Part shown: positions 29,779 to 37,645 of the stretch, one piece after another
Layout: the number at the start of each line of letters is the position of its first letter
How positions within the stretch are numbered: position 1 is the first letter of the stretch
Assembly: GCF_029962605.1 (NCBI RefSeq)
Contig: NZ_CP124750.1
Coordinates: forward strand, 3,844,001-3,908,000
DNA length: 64,000 nucleotides
Source: Serratia sarumanii
GTDB lineage: Bacteria; Pseudomonadota; Gammaproteobacteria; Enterobacterales; Enterobacteriaceae
Reading direction: 5' to 3'
The notes under the pieces: model-generated
The model's input: only the letters and a program-made list of their open reading frames with translations
Databases searched by the model: none
What the model was told of the DNA's origin: nothing
Program-made: the position numbers and the translations under genes

Positions 29779-30276
29779 TTATGCCGGCAGCGCCGCCCCG
29801 TGCGCCGCGAAGTGCGTCAGCGCCTCGCCTTCCATACGATAGCGCACCCACTCGCCCTGCGGCTGCGCGCCGATGCTGAGGTAGAAATCGATGGCCGGTT
29901 GGTTCCAGTCCAGCACGCTCCACTCCAGGCGGCCGCATTGCCGTTCGCACGCCAGCTGGGCGATGTGCCGCAACAGCTTTTTACCGGCGCCCGCGCCGCG
30001 ATGCTTCGGCGCCACGTACAGGTCTTCCAGATAGATGCCGTTTTTACCCAGCCAGGTGGAGTAACTCATAAAGAACACCGCATAACCCGCCGGCTCGCCG
30101 TTTACCGTACAAATCAGCGCTTCGGAACAGGCGCCCGGCCCAAACAGGCTGCGTTCGATATCTTCCACGCTGGCCAGCACCTGCTCGCGCGCCTTTTCGT
30201 ACACCGCCAGCTCGATAATCATATCCAGAATCAGTTTGGCGTCGCTTTTTTGCGCCGGGTAAATCTCAATGGTCAT
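29779..30276 (-). CDS. GNAT family N-acetyltransferase (diamine acetyltransferase-like)
   Basis: The 165-residue protein follows the spermidine/spermine acetyltransferase-like GNAT pattern: LILDMIIELAVYEKAREQV, AGYAVFFMSYSTWLGKNGIYLEDLYV (read as AGYAVFFMSYSTWLGK then GIYLEDLYV), the acetyl-CoA loop KHRGAGAGKKLL, and WSVLDWNQPAIDFYLSIGA. Relatives acetylate polyamines or thialysine; the actual substrate cannot be read. It is divergent from the LysR gene at 30371, which may control it. Confidence 0.9.
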   Translation of the reverse strand: MTIEIYPAQKSDAKLILDMIIELAVYEKAREQVLASVEDIERSLFGPGACSEALICTVNGEPAGYAVFFMSYSTWLGKNGIYLEDLYVAPKHRGAGAGKKLLRHIAQLACERQCGRLEWSVLDWNQPAIDFYLSIGAQPQGEWVRYRMEGEALTHFAAHGAALPA

Positions 30277-30370
30277 GGCAAATCCTGAGTGTGTTGATGG
30301 CTGTGCTTGCCAGCATATCGCGCCTCAAATACTGTATGAACTGCATTTTCATCAACAGGTAATGAATATC

Positions 30371-31288
30371 ATGCATCTGGATTTGAAACGCCTCGATCTC
30401 AATCTGCTGCTGGTGTTCGAAGCGGTGTATCGGCTGCGGTCTGTAACGCGCGCCGCGGCGGAGCTGGCTCTCAGCGCGTCGGCGCTGAGCCACGCGCTGA
30501 TCCGGCTGCGCAAGGCGCTGGCGGACGAGCTGTTTTACCGGGTCGGCAACGACATGCACCCGACCGTGTATGCCGACAGCCTGGCCCCGACCGTCAGCGA
30601 AAGTCTGGCGCTGCTGGCCAAAGGGCTGCATCCGCGCCCGCGCTTCGTTCCCGCCGAAAGCCGGGAGAGCTTCACCTTCGCCATTACCGATTACACCGCC
30701 TTCGCGGTATTTCCCGCGCTGATGGCGCAGATGCAGCGCCTGGCGCCGGGGCTGTCGTTCCAGCTGCGCTATTCCGAGCGCAAAGTGGCGCTGAACGATC
30801 TGCTGGCGGGGCGCATCGACTTCGCGCTGGGCTTTACCGAAACCGACGGCGAAAGCTACCCGGAGATCGACGAAGTGAGCTGGCTGGAGGATGAGTATGT
30901 GGCGATTTGTTCACCCGCCTTCAGCGTCAAATACGGCGAACTGACGCTGGAAAACTACCTGCGGGCGCGCCATCTGGTGGTGACGCCGTGGAACGAACAG
31001 CGCGGCGTCATTGACTATCAGCTCGATAAGCTGGGGCTGCAGCGCGATATCGCCATCCGCACGCCTTCGCTGCTGGGAGCGCCGTTCATCGTCGCCGACA
31101 GCGAACTGGTGATGAGCATGCCGCGCTACGCCGCGCAAAAATTGCGGCAGGCGGCGGCGCTGGCTATCCATCCCCTGCCGTTTCCGGTGCCGCCGTATCA
31201 GATCAAAATCTACCTGCACCGCAAAAACGGCCGGCCGGAGGCCTGCCGCTGGTTGCGGCAACAGCTGCAGGCGCTGGCGGCGCTATAA
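30371..31288 (+). CDS. LysR family transcriptional regulator
   Basis: The 305-residue protein has a winged helix-turn-helix LDLNLLLVFEAVYRLRSVTRAAAELALSASALSHAL (recognisable as LNLLLVFEAV, RSVTRAAAELALSASALSHA) and a periplasmic-binding-protein-like effector domain from about residue 90. AGGT lies 9 nt before the ATG at 30371, better placed than the ATG at 30362. It is divergent from the GNAT gene at 29779, and inverted TGTTGATG/CATCAACA motifs lie in between. Its last 6 nt overlap the convergent DUF1543 gene. Confidence 0.9.
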   Translation: MHLDLKRLDLNLLLVFEAVYRLRSVTRAAAELALSASALSHALIRLRKALADELFYRVGNDMHPTVYADSLAPTVSESLALLAKGLHPRPRFVPAESRESFTFAITDYTAFAVFPALMAQMQRLAPGLSFQLRYSERKVALNDLLAGRIDFALGFTETDGESYPEIDEVSWLEDEYVAICSPAFSVKYGELTLENYLRARHLVVTPWNEQRGVIDYQLDKLGLQRDIAIRTPSLLGAPFIVADSELVMSMPRYAAQKLRQAAALAIHPLPFPVPPYQIKIYLHRKNGRPEACRWLRQQLQALAAL

Positions 31289-31798
31289 CGCGGGTTCGCC
31301 GATCGGCAGATACCCCTGCCACAGCGGCCGGGCCGGTTTGCCGTGCGGGTTGGCCCGCAGATGCACGTGGTAGCCCTGCAGCGCCTGCAGCAGCAGGCAG
31401 TCGTCCACCTCAGCCAGGTCATCCTTGTGCTGCTGCGCGCTGTCCGTCAACAGCACCCGTTTGGCTTTGTCCTTCGCCTCGTCGGCAGAGCGCGCCACAA
31501 ACAGGCCGAACTGGTGCAATTCCGCCAGCTCATCGCTGCGGTAGCCGCCCACGTTGACGAAAAACAGCTTCTCTTCACCGGCGAACGGCGTAGGCTCCAG
31601 GCTCACGTCGTAACCGTCCGCCCAGTCGATGCGCGCATAGCCGTCGACATGCACCTTGCGCTTATCGCCGAACCACTTTTCACGCAGCAGCGGATACGCC
31701 TCTTCCGGCCGATCCGCCGCCGCGAACTGCACGTCGTGCAGCTCAATATTGGCGCCCGGCGCCGTACCGCCCACATAAAACATCAATAATCCCGGCAT
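31283..31798 (-). CDS. DUF1543 domain-containing protein
   Basis: The 171-residue soluble protein begins MPGLLMFYVGGTAPGANIELHD, the DUF1543 pattern, and contains a second copy-like segment, KLFFVNVGGYRSDELAELHQFGLFVA, read as FFVNVGGYRSDELAELH. This suggests an internal duplication of an approximately 70-residue alpha/beta unit. The function is unknown. The ATG at 31798 is chosen because GGAGA precedes it by 10 nt and the upstream 25 codons have no similarity. Confidence 0.85.
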   Translation of the reverse strand: MPGLLMFYVGGTAPGANIELHDVQFAAADRPEEAYPLLREKWFGDKRKVHVDGYARIDWADGYDVSLEPTPFAGEEKLFFVNVGGYRSDELAELHQFGLFVARSADEAKDKAKRVLLTDSAQQHKDDLAEVDDCLLLQALQGYHVHLRANPHGKPARPLWQGYLPIGEPAL

Positions 31799-31918
31799 GT
31801 TAGTCTGCTCTCCTTGGTGATAATCGCTATATAAAATAATACATAGCGAAACATCTGCCAACGGCGGCGCCATTCTGTGTTATCAATAGGTGAGGTTTAA
31901 TCTGTTGTGGAGGAACGC

Positions 31919-32101
31919 ATGGCATTCAATATCGGTGATTTTGTTCAACGCACCACCGGCGGCCCAAAGATGACCGTGGTGGCGATCGACGGCGAAACCC
32001 TGGTTTGCAGCTGGAATGAACTGGGCAAAGAGCAGCGCACGGAGGTGCAGGCCAGCGACGTGGCGCTGTACCACGAAGACGGCGATTTCGGCGTCTGCTG
32101 A
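31919..32101 (+). CDS. yodC: YodC family protein (DUF2158)
   Basis: The 60-residue product matches the small YodC/DUF2158 family: FNIGDFVQRTTGGPKMTVV, then a Cys-Trp segment LVCSWNEL and a short tail. Such proteins form a small beta-barrel of unknown function and occur in many enterobacteria. TGGAGG lies before the ATG. Low length limits certainty, but the family pattern is clear. Confidence 0.85.
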   Translation: MAFNIGDFVQRTTGGPKMTVVAIDGETLVCSWNELGKEQRTEVQASDVALYHEDGDFGVC

Positions 32102-32107
32102 ACGCTC

Positions 32108-32124
32108 GGGGCGCGCCGCGCCCC
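32108..32124. terminator. GC hairpin after yodC
   Basis: GGGGCGC and GCGCCCC form a 7-bp stem with a GCC loop between the convergent yodC and yjdJ-like stops. The following bases GTTATC lack a T-run. Confidence 0.5.
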
Positions 32125-32133
32125 GTTATCGCG

Positions 32134-32412
32134 TCAGGCGCGAATGTCCTGATAGGCCGGCGTGGTATCGAACTCGTGTTTGGCGAACGGGCACAGCGGA
32201 ATGATTTTACGCTGCTCCGCGCGCATTTTCTCCACCACCAGCGCCACCAGCTTTTTACCGACGCCCTGCCCCTTCAATGACTCATCCACCCAGGTGTGAT
32301 CGATAATGGTCAGCTTGTCGCCGCTCGGCACGAAAGAGATCTCGGCGATCAGCTTGCCTTGTTCATCATTGATATAAAAACGCTTCTCGTCTGCCAGTAT
32401 TTTATGAGCCAT
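32134..32412 (-). CDS. yjdJ: YjdJ-like N-acetyltransferase
   Basis: The 92-residue product is a minimal GNAT (Yjdj/GCN5-related) domain: [21 protein letters not shown], the acetyl-CoA loop [19 protein letters not shown] (loop GQGVGKK) and the conserved C-terminal [17 protein letters not shown]. Human and bacterial relatives acetylate metabolites or metabolite-damage products; the substrate is not known. It lies 1 bp after the yjdI-like gene, the same order as E. coli yjdI-yjdJ, so they form a pair. Confidence 0.9.
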   Translation of the reverse strand: MAHKILADEKRFYINDEQGKLIAEISFVPSGDKLTIIDHTWVDESLKGQGVGKKLVALVVEKMRAEQRKIIPLCPFAKHEFDTTPAYQDIRA

Positions 32413-32413
32413 A

Positions 32414-32644
32414 TTATTTCTCCCTATATTTCAGTGCGCCGCTGGGGCAGGTGTCGATGACGCGTTTCACTTCGGCCGGCTCGGCATTGTCCGGCATAAT
32501 CCACGGGCGGCGGTTCAGGGTAAAAATAGCCGCGTTGCCACGCACGCAGTTGGCGGAATGGCGGCAAACTGCACGGTTAAAATAAACGTCAATCTTATCA
32601 CCGGAATAACGGCGGTAACCGGCGGCGGTCAATTTCTCGTCCAT
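32414..32644 (-). CDS. yjdI: YjdI family iron-sulfur cluster protein
   Basis: The 76-residue product carries the mono-cluster 4Fe-4S YjdI pattern: Cys residues in [13 protein letters not shown] and in the C-terminal [11 protein letters not shown], the latter like a ferredoxin half site. A small electron-carrying or sensing role is likely. It precedes yjdJ by 1 bp and is probably cotranscribed with it. Confidence 0.92.
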   Translation of the reverse strand: MDEKLTAAGYRRYSGDKIDVYFNRAVCRHSANCVRGNAAIFTLNRRPWIMPDNAEPAEVKRVIDTCPSGALKYREK

Positions 32645-32836
32645 CTTGGCCTCACATTGCCTGTTTTATTGTTTTTGCTCCGGGTTCAAGTATAGGCAAT
32701 GCCGCCGGCTTCACCACGCGTCTCGCACACCGAAAAAAGTGGCGCAACCGCCCGTCGCCGCTAGAAAAAAACGTAAATTGTTCTAATCTTTATTCAGTAA
32801 GACAACATAATTCCGACAGTGGCTAAGGAGTTCGAA

Positions 32837-33250
32837 ATGGGTGATAGCTCAAAAGACGGCGTCATTTTGCTGTCCCGCATATTACTGATGATTCTGTTTA
32901 TCATTTTCGGCTGGATGAAATTGGTCAACTTCGGTGCGACCGTCACGGCGATGGAAGGCTATGGCACACCGATGCCTTATTTGGCGGCGATCGTTGCCGT
33001 GCTGGTGGAGTTTATTTTCGGCATCGCGCTTATTCTCGGTCTGTTTACTCGCCCTATCGCGGTCATTTTCGCCCTGTATGTTTTGGGCACCGCGTTTATC
33101 GGCCATCCGTTCTGGAAAATGACCGGCATGGAAATGATGGGCAACGAAATCAACTTCTTTAAAAACATCAGCATCATTGGCGGCTTGCTGTTGCTGGCGG
33201 TAACCGGCGCCGGCCGTTATTCGCTGGACTATAAAATATTTAATAAATAA
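32837..33250 (+). CDS. DoxX family membrane protein
   Basis: The 137-residue product has four predicted membrane helices and the DoxX-family segments LLSRILLMILFIIFGWMKL, EGYGTPMPYLAAIVAVLVE, and KNISIIGGLLLLAVTGAGRYS. It resembles E. coli YphA. The family is associated with thiosulfate or quinone-linked functions, but none is established for this branch. AAGGAG lies 6 nt before the ATG at 32837, so the 18 nt further upstream are excluded. A strong terminator follows. Confidence 0.9.
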   Translation: MGDSSKDGVILLSRILLMILFIIFGWMKLVNFGATVTAMEGYGTPMPYLAAIVAVLVEFIFGIALILGLFTRPIAVIFALYVLGTAFIGHPFWKMTGMEMMGNEINFFKNISIIGGLLLLAVTGAGRYSLDYKIFNK

Positions 33251-33257
33251 TTCATCG

Positions 33258-33290
33258 ATGGCCGGCGATATTCGCCGGCCATTTTATTTC
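33258..33290. terminator. Terminator between the DoxX gene and smrA
   Basis: ATGGCCGGCGA and its complement form an 11-bp stem with a TAT loop, followed by TTTATTTC on the plus strand. It separates two convergent genes. Confidence 0.85.
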
Positions 33291-33300
33291 GGCTATCCCT

Positions 33301-33873
33301 TCAACGGCTGCGCTTGGCGTGGCGCTCAAAGTTTTCCGCCTTGGCCTGCACCGATTTACGCAGCGTGACATAGCAGGCGCCCTCGCCACCGTCGCGCGGT
33401 AAGGCGCGGCAAAACGCCTGTACCTGTTCAAACTGCGCCAGCCATTTGGCGACGTAACTGCGCACGATATTCGGATGGCTTTCGTTCTGCCGCCCGCGGC
33501 CGTGCACGATCAGCAGCGAACGCAGGTTTTGCGCCTCCGCCTGCAAGATGAAGCGAAACAGCGCCTGCCGGCTGGCTTCGACCGACTGACGCAACAGGTT
33601 CAGCGAAGCCTGCGGCGGGTAACGCCCGTTGCGCAGCTTGTCCAGCACGCCCTGCTGAATGCCTTCCCCTTTGAACTCCAGCGGCTGTTCACAGGGGATC
33701 ACCTCGAGGAAATCGGTGCTGAGGAAGTTTTCCTGCCGCAGCCGCTGCGCTTCGCGCCGCGCGCTTTTGTCTACCGTCTCCTGCGGCTTGAGGTACAGCG
33801 TCTGCCGCCCGCTCGCCAGCGGCACCACGTCCGCCATCGCCTGTTCAAAAAAGTCTTTTTCCTGCTCGCTCAT
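33301..33873 (-). CDS. smrA: Smr domain DNA endonuclease SmrA
   Basis: The 190-residue protein matches E. coli YdaL/SmrA. The N-terminal FFEQAMADVVPL is followed by a Smr (MutS2-related) domain with EGIQQGVLDKLRNGRYPPQASLNL (seen as GVLDKLRNGRYPPQASLNL), LLIVHGRGRQNESHPNIVRSYV and the ending ENFERHAKRSR. Smr domains nick DNA or cut RNA at stalled or colliding ribosomes. The ATG at 33873, just after AGAGGTGG, is chosen; the longer frame adds 35 unconserved residues. Confidence 0.92.
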   Translation of the reverse strand: MSEQEKDFFEQAMADVVPLASGRQTLYLKPQETVDKSARREAQRLRQENFLSTDFLEVIPCEQPLEFKGEGIQQGVLDKLRNGRYPPQASLNLLRQSVEASRQALFRFILQAEAQNLRSLLIVHGRGRQNESHPNIVRSYVAKWLAQFEQVQAFCRALPRDGGEGACYVTLRKSVQAKAENFERHAKRSR

Positions 33874-34057
33874 ATTCCACCTCTCTTGAACGGCAGCCTT
33901 TACGGCCGGGAATGGGGTCGATTGTAAGACGCCTTGCCACGGTTGCAAGCCGGGAATTGTCAGCGGCATTTGTCTCATTTGTCGTCAACGGGTGAGCTTG
34001 CGAACAGTTTTCGCTATACTGCTAAGCCATCATTGAGTGCCGCAAAGGATCGAGCCC

Positions 34058-34393
34058 ATGACAATGCGCGAGCTGGAAATCCAGTTTCAAAATGCGATGA
34101 ATGAGTTGCAGAGCAGCTTCGAACGGCAACACCGCGAATGGCAGCAGAGCTACCAGGCGCTGCAGCAACTGCTGGAAGAAGCCAAACAGCGCGAAGCCGC
34201 GCTGCGGGCGCAGAATGAACAACTGGCGCGCAAACTGAGCACCGCCAGTTCGGTGCCGGAGCAGCATGCGCTGGTGAAGCAGATCAAAATGCTCGGCGCC
34301 CATCTGGATGCGCTGGCCAAAGACGCGGCCACCTTCAATCACCACCTGCGCCAACAGGGCGCGGTCGGTAATTTCAGCGGCGAACAGCATTGA
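34058..34393 (+). CDS. MbeD/MobD-like coiled-coil protein
   Basis: The 111-residue product begins MTMRELEIQFQNAMNELQSSF and is an almost continuous coiled coil rich in Gln, Glu and Leu to about residue 90. This resembles the MbeD/MobD mobilisation/exclusion family of ColE1-type plasmids, but the gene lies in a chromosomal context and no other mobilisation genes are nearby. A structural role is equally possible. AAAGGA is 8 nt before the ATG at 34058. Confidence 0.75.
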   Translation: MTMRELEIQFQNAMNELQSSFERQHREWQQSYQALQQLLEEAKQREAALRAQNEQLARKLSTASSVPEQHALVKQIKMLGAHLDALAKDAATFNHHLRQQGAVGNFSGEQH

Positions 34394-34461
34394 TAGCGGG
34401 CGCTGTCGCACAGCGCCTCCCGCCCCCTCTTCTGGCGTATTGAGAGTGTAATAAAGCCTAA

Positions 34462-34908
34462 ATGACCTGGATCATCCTCGCCGCCCTGATCGTCGTATTT
34501 ATCATCGGTTACCGCATCCTGACGTCCGACACCCGCAAAGCCATCGATTCGCTGGCCCATCTGCTGAGGGTCAAGCCGATGCTGATTGAATCGATGATCC
34601 AGGAGATGGGCAGCCGCCAAAGCCAGACCTTTATCCGCATGCTGAACAACGGCTACACCGAAGAGATGCACCAGGCGGCTTATCTGCTGTTCATCTACCT
34701 GACGTTCATCAAACAGGCGGACGACGAGCAGATTGCCCTATGGCGCGACGTGCTGCTGCGCGCCGGCCTGTCGCCGGAGCTGCACGCCGAGCACACCGAA
34801 GCGGCGCTGTTTTACTTCGCCGAGCTGGATATCGATGCGTTTGAACTGGCGCAGTTCCGCCGCGCCTACAATGAGCGTTTCAACCGCGAAGCGTTGGCCC
34901 ACGGCTGA
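34462..34908 (+). CDS. DUF1198 family membrane protein (YicN-like)
   Basis: The 148-residue product has one N-terminal membrane helix (about 3-19, IILAALIVVFIIGYRIL) and the family pattern TSDTRKAIDSLAHLLRVKPMLIESMIQEMG (recognisable as KAIDSLAHLL, PMLIESMIQEMG). Length and start match E. coli YicN (150). The cytoplasmic part is helical. The function is unknown. Confidence 0.85.
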   Translation: MTWIILAALIVVFIIGYRILTSDTRKAIDSLAHLLRVKPMLIESMIQEMGSRQSQTFIRMLNNGYTEEMHQAAYLLFIYLTFIKQADDEQIALWRDVLLRAGLSPELHAEHTEAALFYFAELDIDAFELAQFRRAYNERFNREALAHG

Positions 34909-34912
34909 TCGC

Positions 34913-34930
34913 GTCCCCCGGGCGGGGGAC
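34913..34930. terminator. GC hairpin between DUF1198 and DUF2002 genes
   Basis: GTCCCCC and GGGGGAC form a 7-bp stem with a GGGC loop between convergent genes. No T-run follows on either strand. Confidence 0.45.
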
Positions 34931-34933
34931 CGA

Positions 34934-35272
34934 TTACAGGAACATGCTGTAGAGGTAGCGCGACAGCGCTTCGCGCGAGCTGAAGCCGTGTGCGATGCCG
35001 TAACGCTGGTTCGGGGCGTCGCTGCTTAAATCCAGGGGAAACTCCAGATACTGCTCGCTGGTGCGCACCGGAGAGGTCGGCGTGGCGAAATGCACGCTTC
35101 TCTCTTTCAGCGCCGGGTGGATCACCAATGCGGTTCTGCCCATCCGCGCTTCGCGATTCACATACACGTAGTGTGTACCCTTGCGGTAGCCATAGGCCTG
35201 GTCGGTGACATAATCACGCTCAAAGCCGGTATTCTCCAACACTTTAGCCACTTCATCCGGCCGTAAATACAT
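34934..35272 (-). CDS. DUF2002 family protein
   Basis: The 112-residue product matches the enterobacterial DUF2002 family: [45 protein letters not shown] (recognisable as [20 protein letters not shown]) and [16 protein letters not shown]. It is a small soluble protein without known function. GAGGAGG precedes the ATG. It is convergent with the DUF1198 gene. Confidence 0.85.
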   Translation of the reverse strand: MYLRPDEVAKVLENTGFERDYVTDQAYGYRKGTHYVYVNREARMGRTALVIHPALKERSVHFATPTSPVRTSEQYLEFPLDLSSDAPNQRYGIAHGFSSREALSRYLYSMFL

Positions 35273-35363
35273 CGATTCCTCCTCTCATTCTGGACCGCTG
35301 AGCGACCTTACCGTAATCATTCACCGAAACAATGATTTTCTGGGGAGGAATCCGGGTTTCAGA

Positions 35364-36545
35364 CTATTCCTGAATGGCTCGGCTGCGCTGCAGCAGACGC
35401 AGGGTGAGCAGCACCCCGAGCGCCACCAGCAGCGCCGCCGCCAGATAGATCGACGGCACGCCCGCTTGCCCAATCAGCAGCCCGGCCAGCGGCCCGGTGA
35501 TGCCCAGCGCCAGATCGAGGAATGCCGAATAGGTGCCGAGCGCCGTGCCCTGGTTCTGCGGCGGCACCTGTTTCACCGCCTCGACGCCCAGCGCCGGGAA
35601 CACCAGCGAGAAACCGGCGCCGGCCAGCAACGCGCCGGTTTGCACCATCCAGGGTTCGCCGGCCTGCCAGATCAACAGCAACCCGACGATCTCGACCAGA
35701 AACGACGCCAGCGTCACCTTCAGACCGCCGTGGCGGTTGATGACGTTGCTGAAGATCAGGCGGATGCCGACGAAGGCGCAGCTGAACAGCGTCAGCGAAA
35801 ACGCCGCGCCGCTCCAACCTTTGTCGGCGTAGTAAAGGGTGATGAACGTGGCGATCACGCCAAAGCCGACGGTGCCCATCGCCAGCCCGAGGCCATAGGC
35901 CCAGATGCGGCCGAACACCGCGCGGAAAGCGATGCGCTGCCCGGCGGCGATCGAAACGTCCGGCTTGCCGCTCGCCAACAGCAGCGCCACCGCGACCGCC
36001 AGCACGATCAGCGCCGCCACCCCGGCCAATCCCCACTGCTGATTCAGGTACACGCCGAGCGGCGCCCCGGCCGCCATCGCCCCGTAGGTGGCGACGCCGT
36101 TCCAGGAAATCACCCGCGCGGTGTGCATCGCTCCGACCCGGCCGATGCCCCACAGCGTGGAACCGGTGCTGGCGAAGCTTTCGCCGACGCCGAGAAACAC
36201 CCGCCCCACGCACAGCAACAGCAGGCTGAGCCACGGGTAACCGTCAACGCCGAACGCCAGCGCATAAAACAGGCCGCTGGCGCCGCAGCACGCCAGGCCG
36301 AACAACACCACCTTTTTCGGCCCCAGCTGATCGGCATAGCGCCCGGCGTGCGGGCGGCTGAACAGCGTGGCGAAGTACTGCGCGCTAATGATGAGGCCCG
36401 CCAGCACCGAATTGTAACCCAGGTGGTCATGCACAAATCCCGGCAGCACCGCCAGCGGCAGGCCGATGGTCAGGTAGCAGACGAAGGTGAACATCACCAC
36501 GGACAGAATGCGTCGGTTCAGCTGGAGGTTATTTTCTGCGGTCAT
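35364..36545 (-). CDS. MFS transporter, YhhS family
   Basis: From the ATG at 36545 (MTAENNLQLNRRILSVVMF) the product is 393 residues with 12 predicted helices. The MFS loop 2-3 motif GRYADQLGPKK is present, as is GVGESFASTGSTLWGIGRVG typical of the YhhS/YfcJ group. Members export small molecules such as arabinose or drugs, but the substrate here is unknown. The 15 codons upstream of 36545 lack similarity. The gene is upstream-adjacent to, but not obviously cotranscribed with, the LysR gene at 36644. Confidence 0.88.
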   Translation of the reverse strand: MTAENNLQLNRRILSVVMFTFVCYLTIGLPLAVLPGFVHDHLGYNSVLAGLIISAQYFATLFSRPHAGRYADQLGPKKVVLFGLACCGASGLFYALAFGVDGYPWLSLLLLCVGRVFLGVGESFASTGSTLWGIGRVGAMHTARVISWNGVATYGAMAAGAPLGVYLNQQWGLAGVAALIVLAVAVALLLASGKPDVSIAAGQRIAFRAVFGRIWAYGLGLAMGTVGFGVIATFITLYYADKGWSGAAFSLTLFSCAFVGIRLIFSNVINRHGGLKVTLASFLVEIVGLLLIWQAGEPWMVQTGALLAGAGFSLVFPALGVEAVKQVPPQNQGTALGTYSAFLDLALGITGPLAGLLIGQAGVPSIYLAAALLVALGVLLTLRLLQRSRAIQE

Positions 36546-36643
36546 CGAAGGTGGCTCGCATCGGACGGGATAGACAGAGATTGCCAGCATACCCCGATGG
36601 GATCTGATGATAAATGAGAGAGTTATAACGAATTATTATTTCG

Positions 36644-37540
36644 CTAACGGTTGGCCGCCACCCGCGCGCGCAGAAAATCGATAAACGCCCGCACCTTTTC
36701 CGGCACGTGGCGGGTATTCGGGTAGAGCGCGTAGATGCTCTGCTCGGGGAAACGGTGATCCGGCAGCAACCGCTGCAGCCGGCCGGCGTCGATTTCGGGC
36801 TGCGCCAGCCACGCCGGCAGCAGCGCCACCCCGGCGCCATGCAGGGCGAATGCCAGCAATGCCGCGGCGCTGTCGCCGGTGAGCGTCGCAGCGTCCGCCA
36901 CCTTGAACAGCACCGCTTCGCGCTGCGGCGTGGCCACCTGCCAGCTGAGCGGCGAACTGAGCCGGCTATGGGCGATCCACTGCGCCTGCGCCAGCTCGGT
37001 CAGCGAATGAATCGGTCGCTCGGCCAGGTAACCCGGCGACGCCACCGGAAAAATGGCGAAACTGTCGATCAGCGCCGCGCGGTGGCTGGAATCCGCCAGC
37101 TGGCCCAGGCGGATCGCCACGTCAAAGCGCTCCGAGATCAGATCGGCGTGATAAGAAGAAGACACATGCTGGATGCGCAGCCGCGGATGCTGCCGCGAAA
37201 ACGCCGCCAGCGCCGGCACCACCACCTGCGCGCCGTACTCCGGCGTACTGGTGATGCGCAGCACGCCGCTCAGCCCGTGGTGATCGCGGCGCACGTCGTC
37301 CAGCACGTTTTCCGCCTCCTGCAGCAGCTGCAGGCTGCGCTGGTAAAAGCGTTCGCCGGCGTCGGTCAGCGACAGCCGCCGGGTGCTGCGCGCCAGCAGT
37401 GACACCCCCAACTCGTTCTCCAGCTGCTTGACGTTAAAGCTCACCACCGCCTTGGTTTGCCCCAGCGCCGCCGCCGCCGCGGTAAAGCTGCCCGCTTCCA
37501 CTACCGCAGCGAAGATCGCCAGGCGCTGCAAATTCAGCAT
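36644..37540 (-). CDS. LysR family transcriptional regulator
   Basis: The 298-residue protein has the winged helix-turn-helix LQRLAIFAAVVEAGSFTAAAAALGQTKAVVS (recognisable as GSFTAAAAALGQTKAVVS) and an effector domain from about residue 90. It belongs to the CrgA/AaeR-like subgroup (YhcS-like ending RVAANR). It is divergent from the MFS gene at 37646. A perfect 19-bp dyad lies 15 bp upstream of its start and probably is its operator for self and MFS control. Confidence 0.92.
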   Translation of the reverse strand: MLNLQRLAIFAAVVEAGSFTAAAAALGQTKAVVSFNVKQLENELGVSLLARSTRRLSLTDAGERFYQRSLQLLQEAENVLDDVRRDHHGLSGVLRITSTPEYGAQVVVPALAAFSRQHPRLRIQHVSSSYHADLISERFDVAIRLGQLADSSHRAALIDSFAIFPVASPGYLAERPIHSLTELAQAQWIAHSRLSSPLSWQVATPQREAVLFKVADAATLTGDSAAALLAFALHGAGVALLPAWLAQPEIDAGRLQRLLPDHRFPEQSIYALYPNTRHVPEKVRAFIDFLRARVAANR

Positions 37541-37554
37541 TTCGCCGCCCTTAT

Positions 37555-37573
37555 TGTCAAAATCATTTTGACA
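37555..37573. promoter_or_regulatory. Palindromic LysR-type operator
   Basis: TGTCAAAA and TTTTGACA flank a TCA centre, a perfect 19-bp dyad containing the T-N11-A LysR motif. It lies in the 105-bp gap between the divergent LysR and MFS genes. Confidence 0.75.
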
Positions 37574-37645
37574 GTGTAATCGCCCGCCGCCGATTTATCC
37601 GCACTTTTCCCCCCGATACACTGCTCGCCTTCAACCGGAGGCACC

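Noticed and set aside
34058..34393. Integrated mobilisable plasmid
   Set aside because: Only one MbeD-like coiled-coil gene is seen; there is no relaxase, oriT or replication gene around it.
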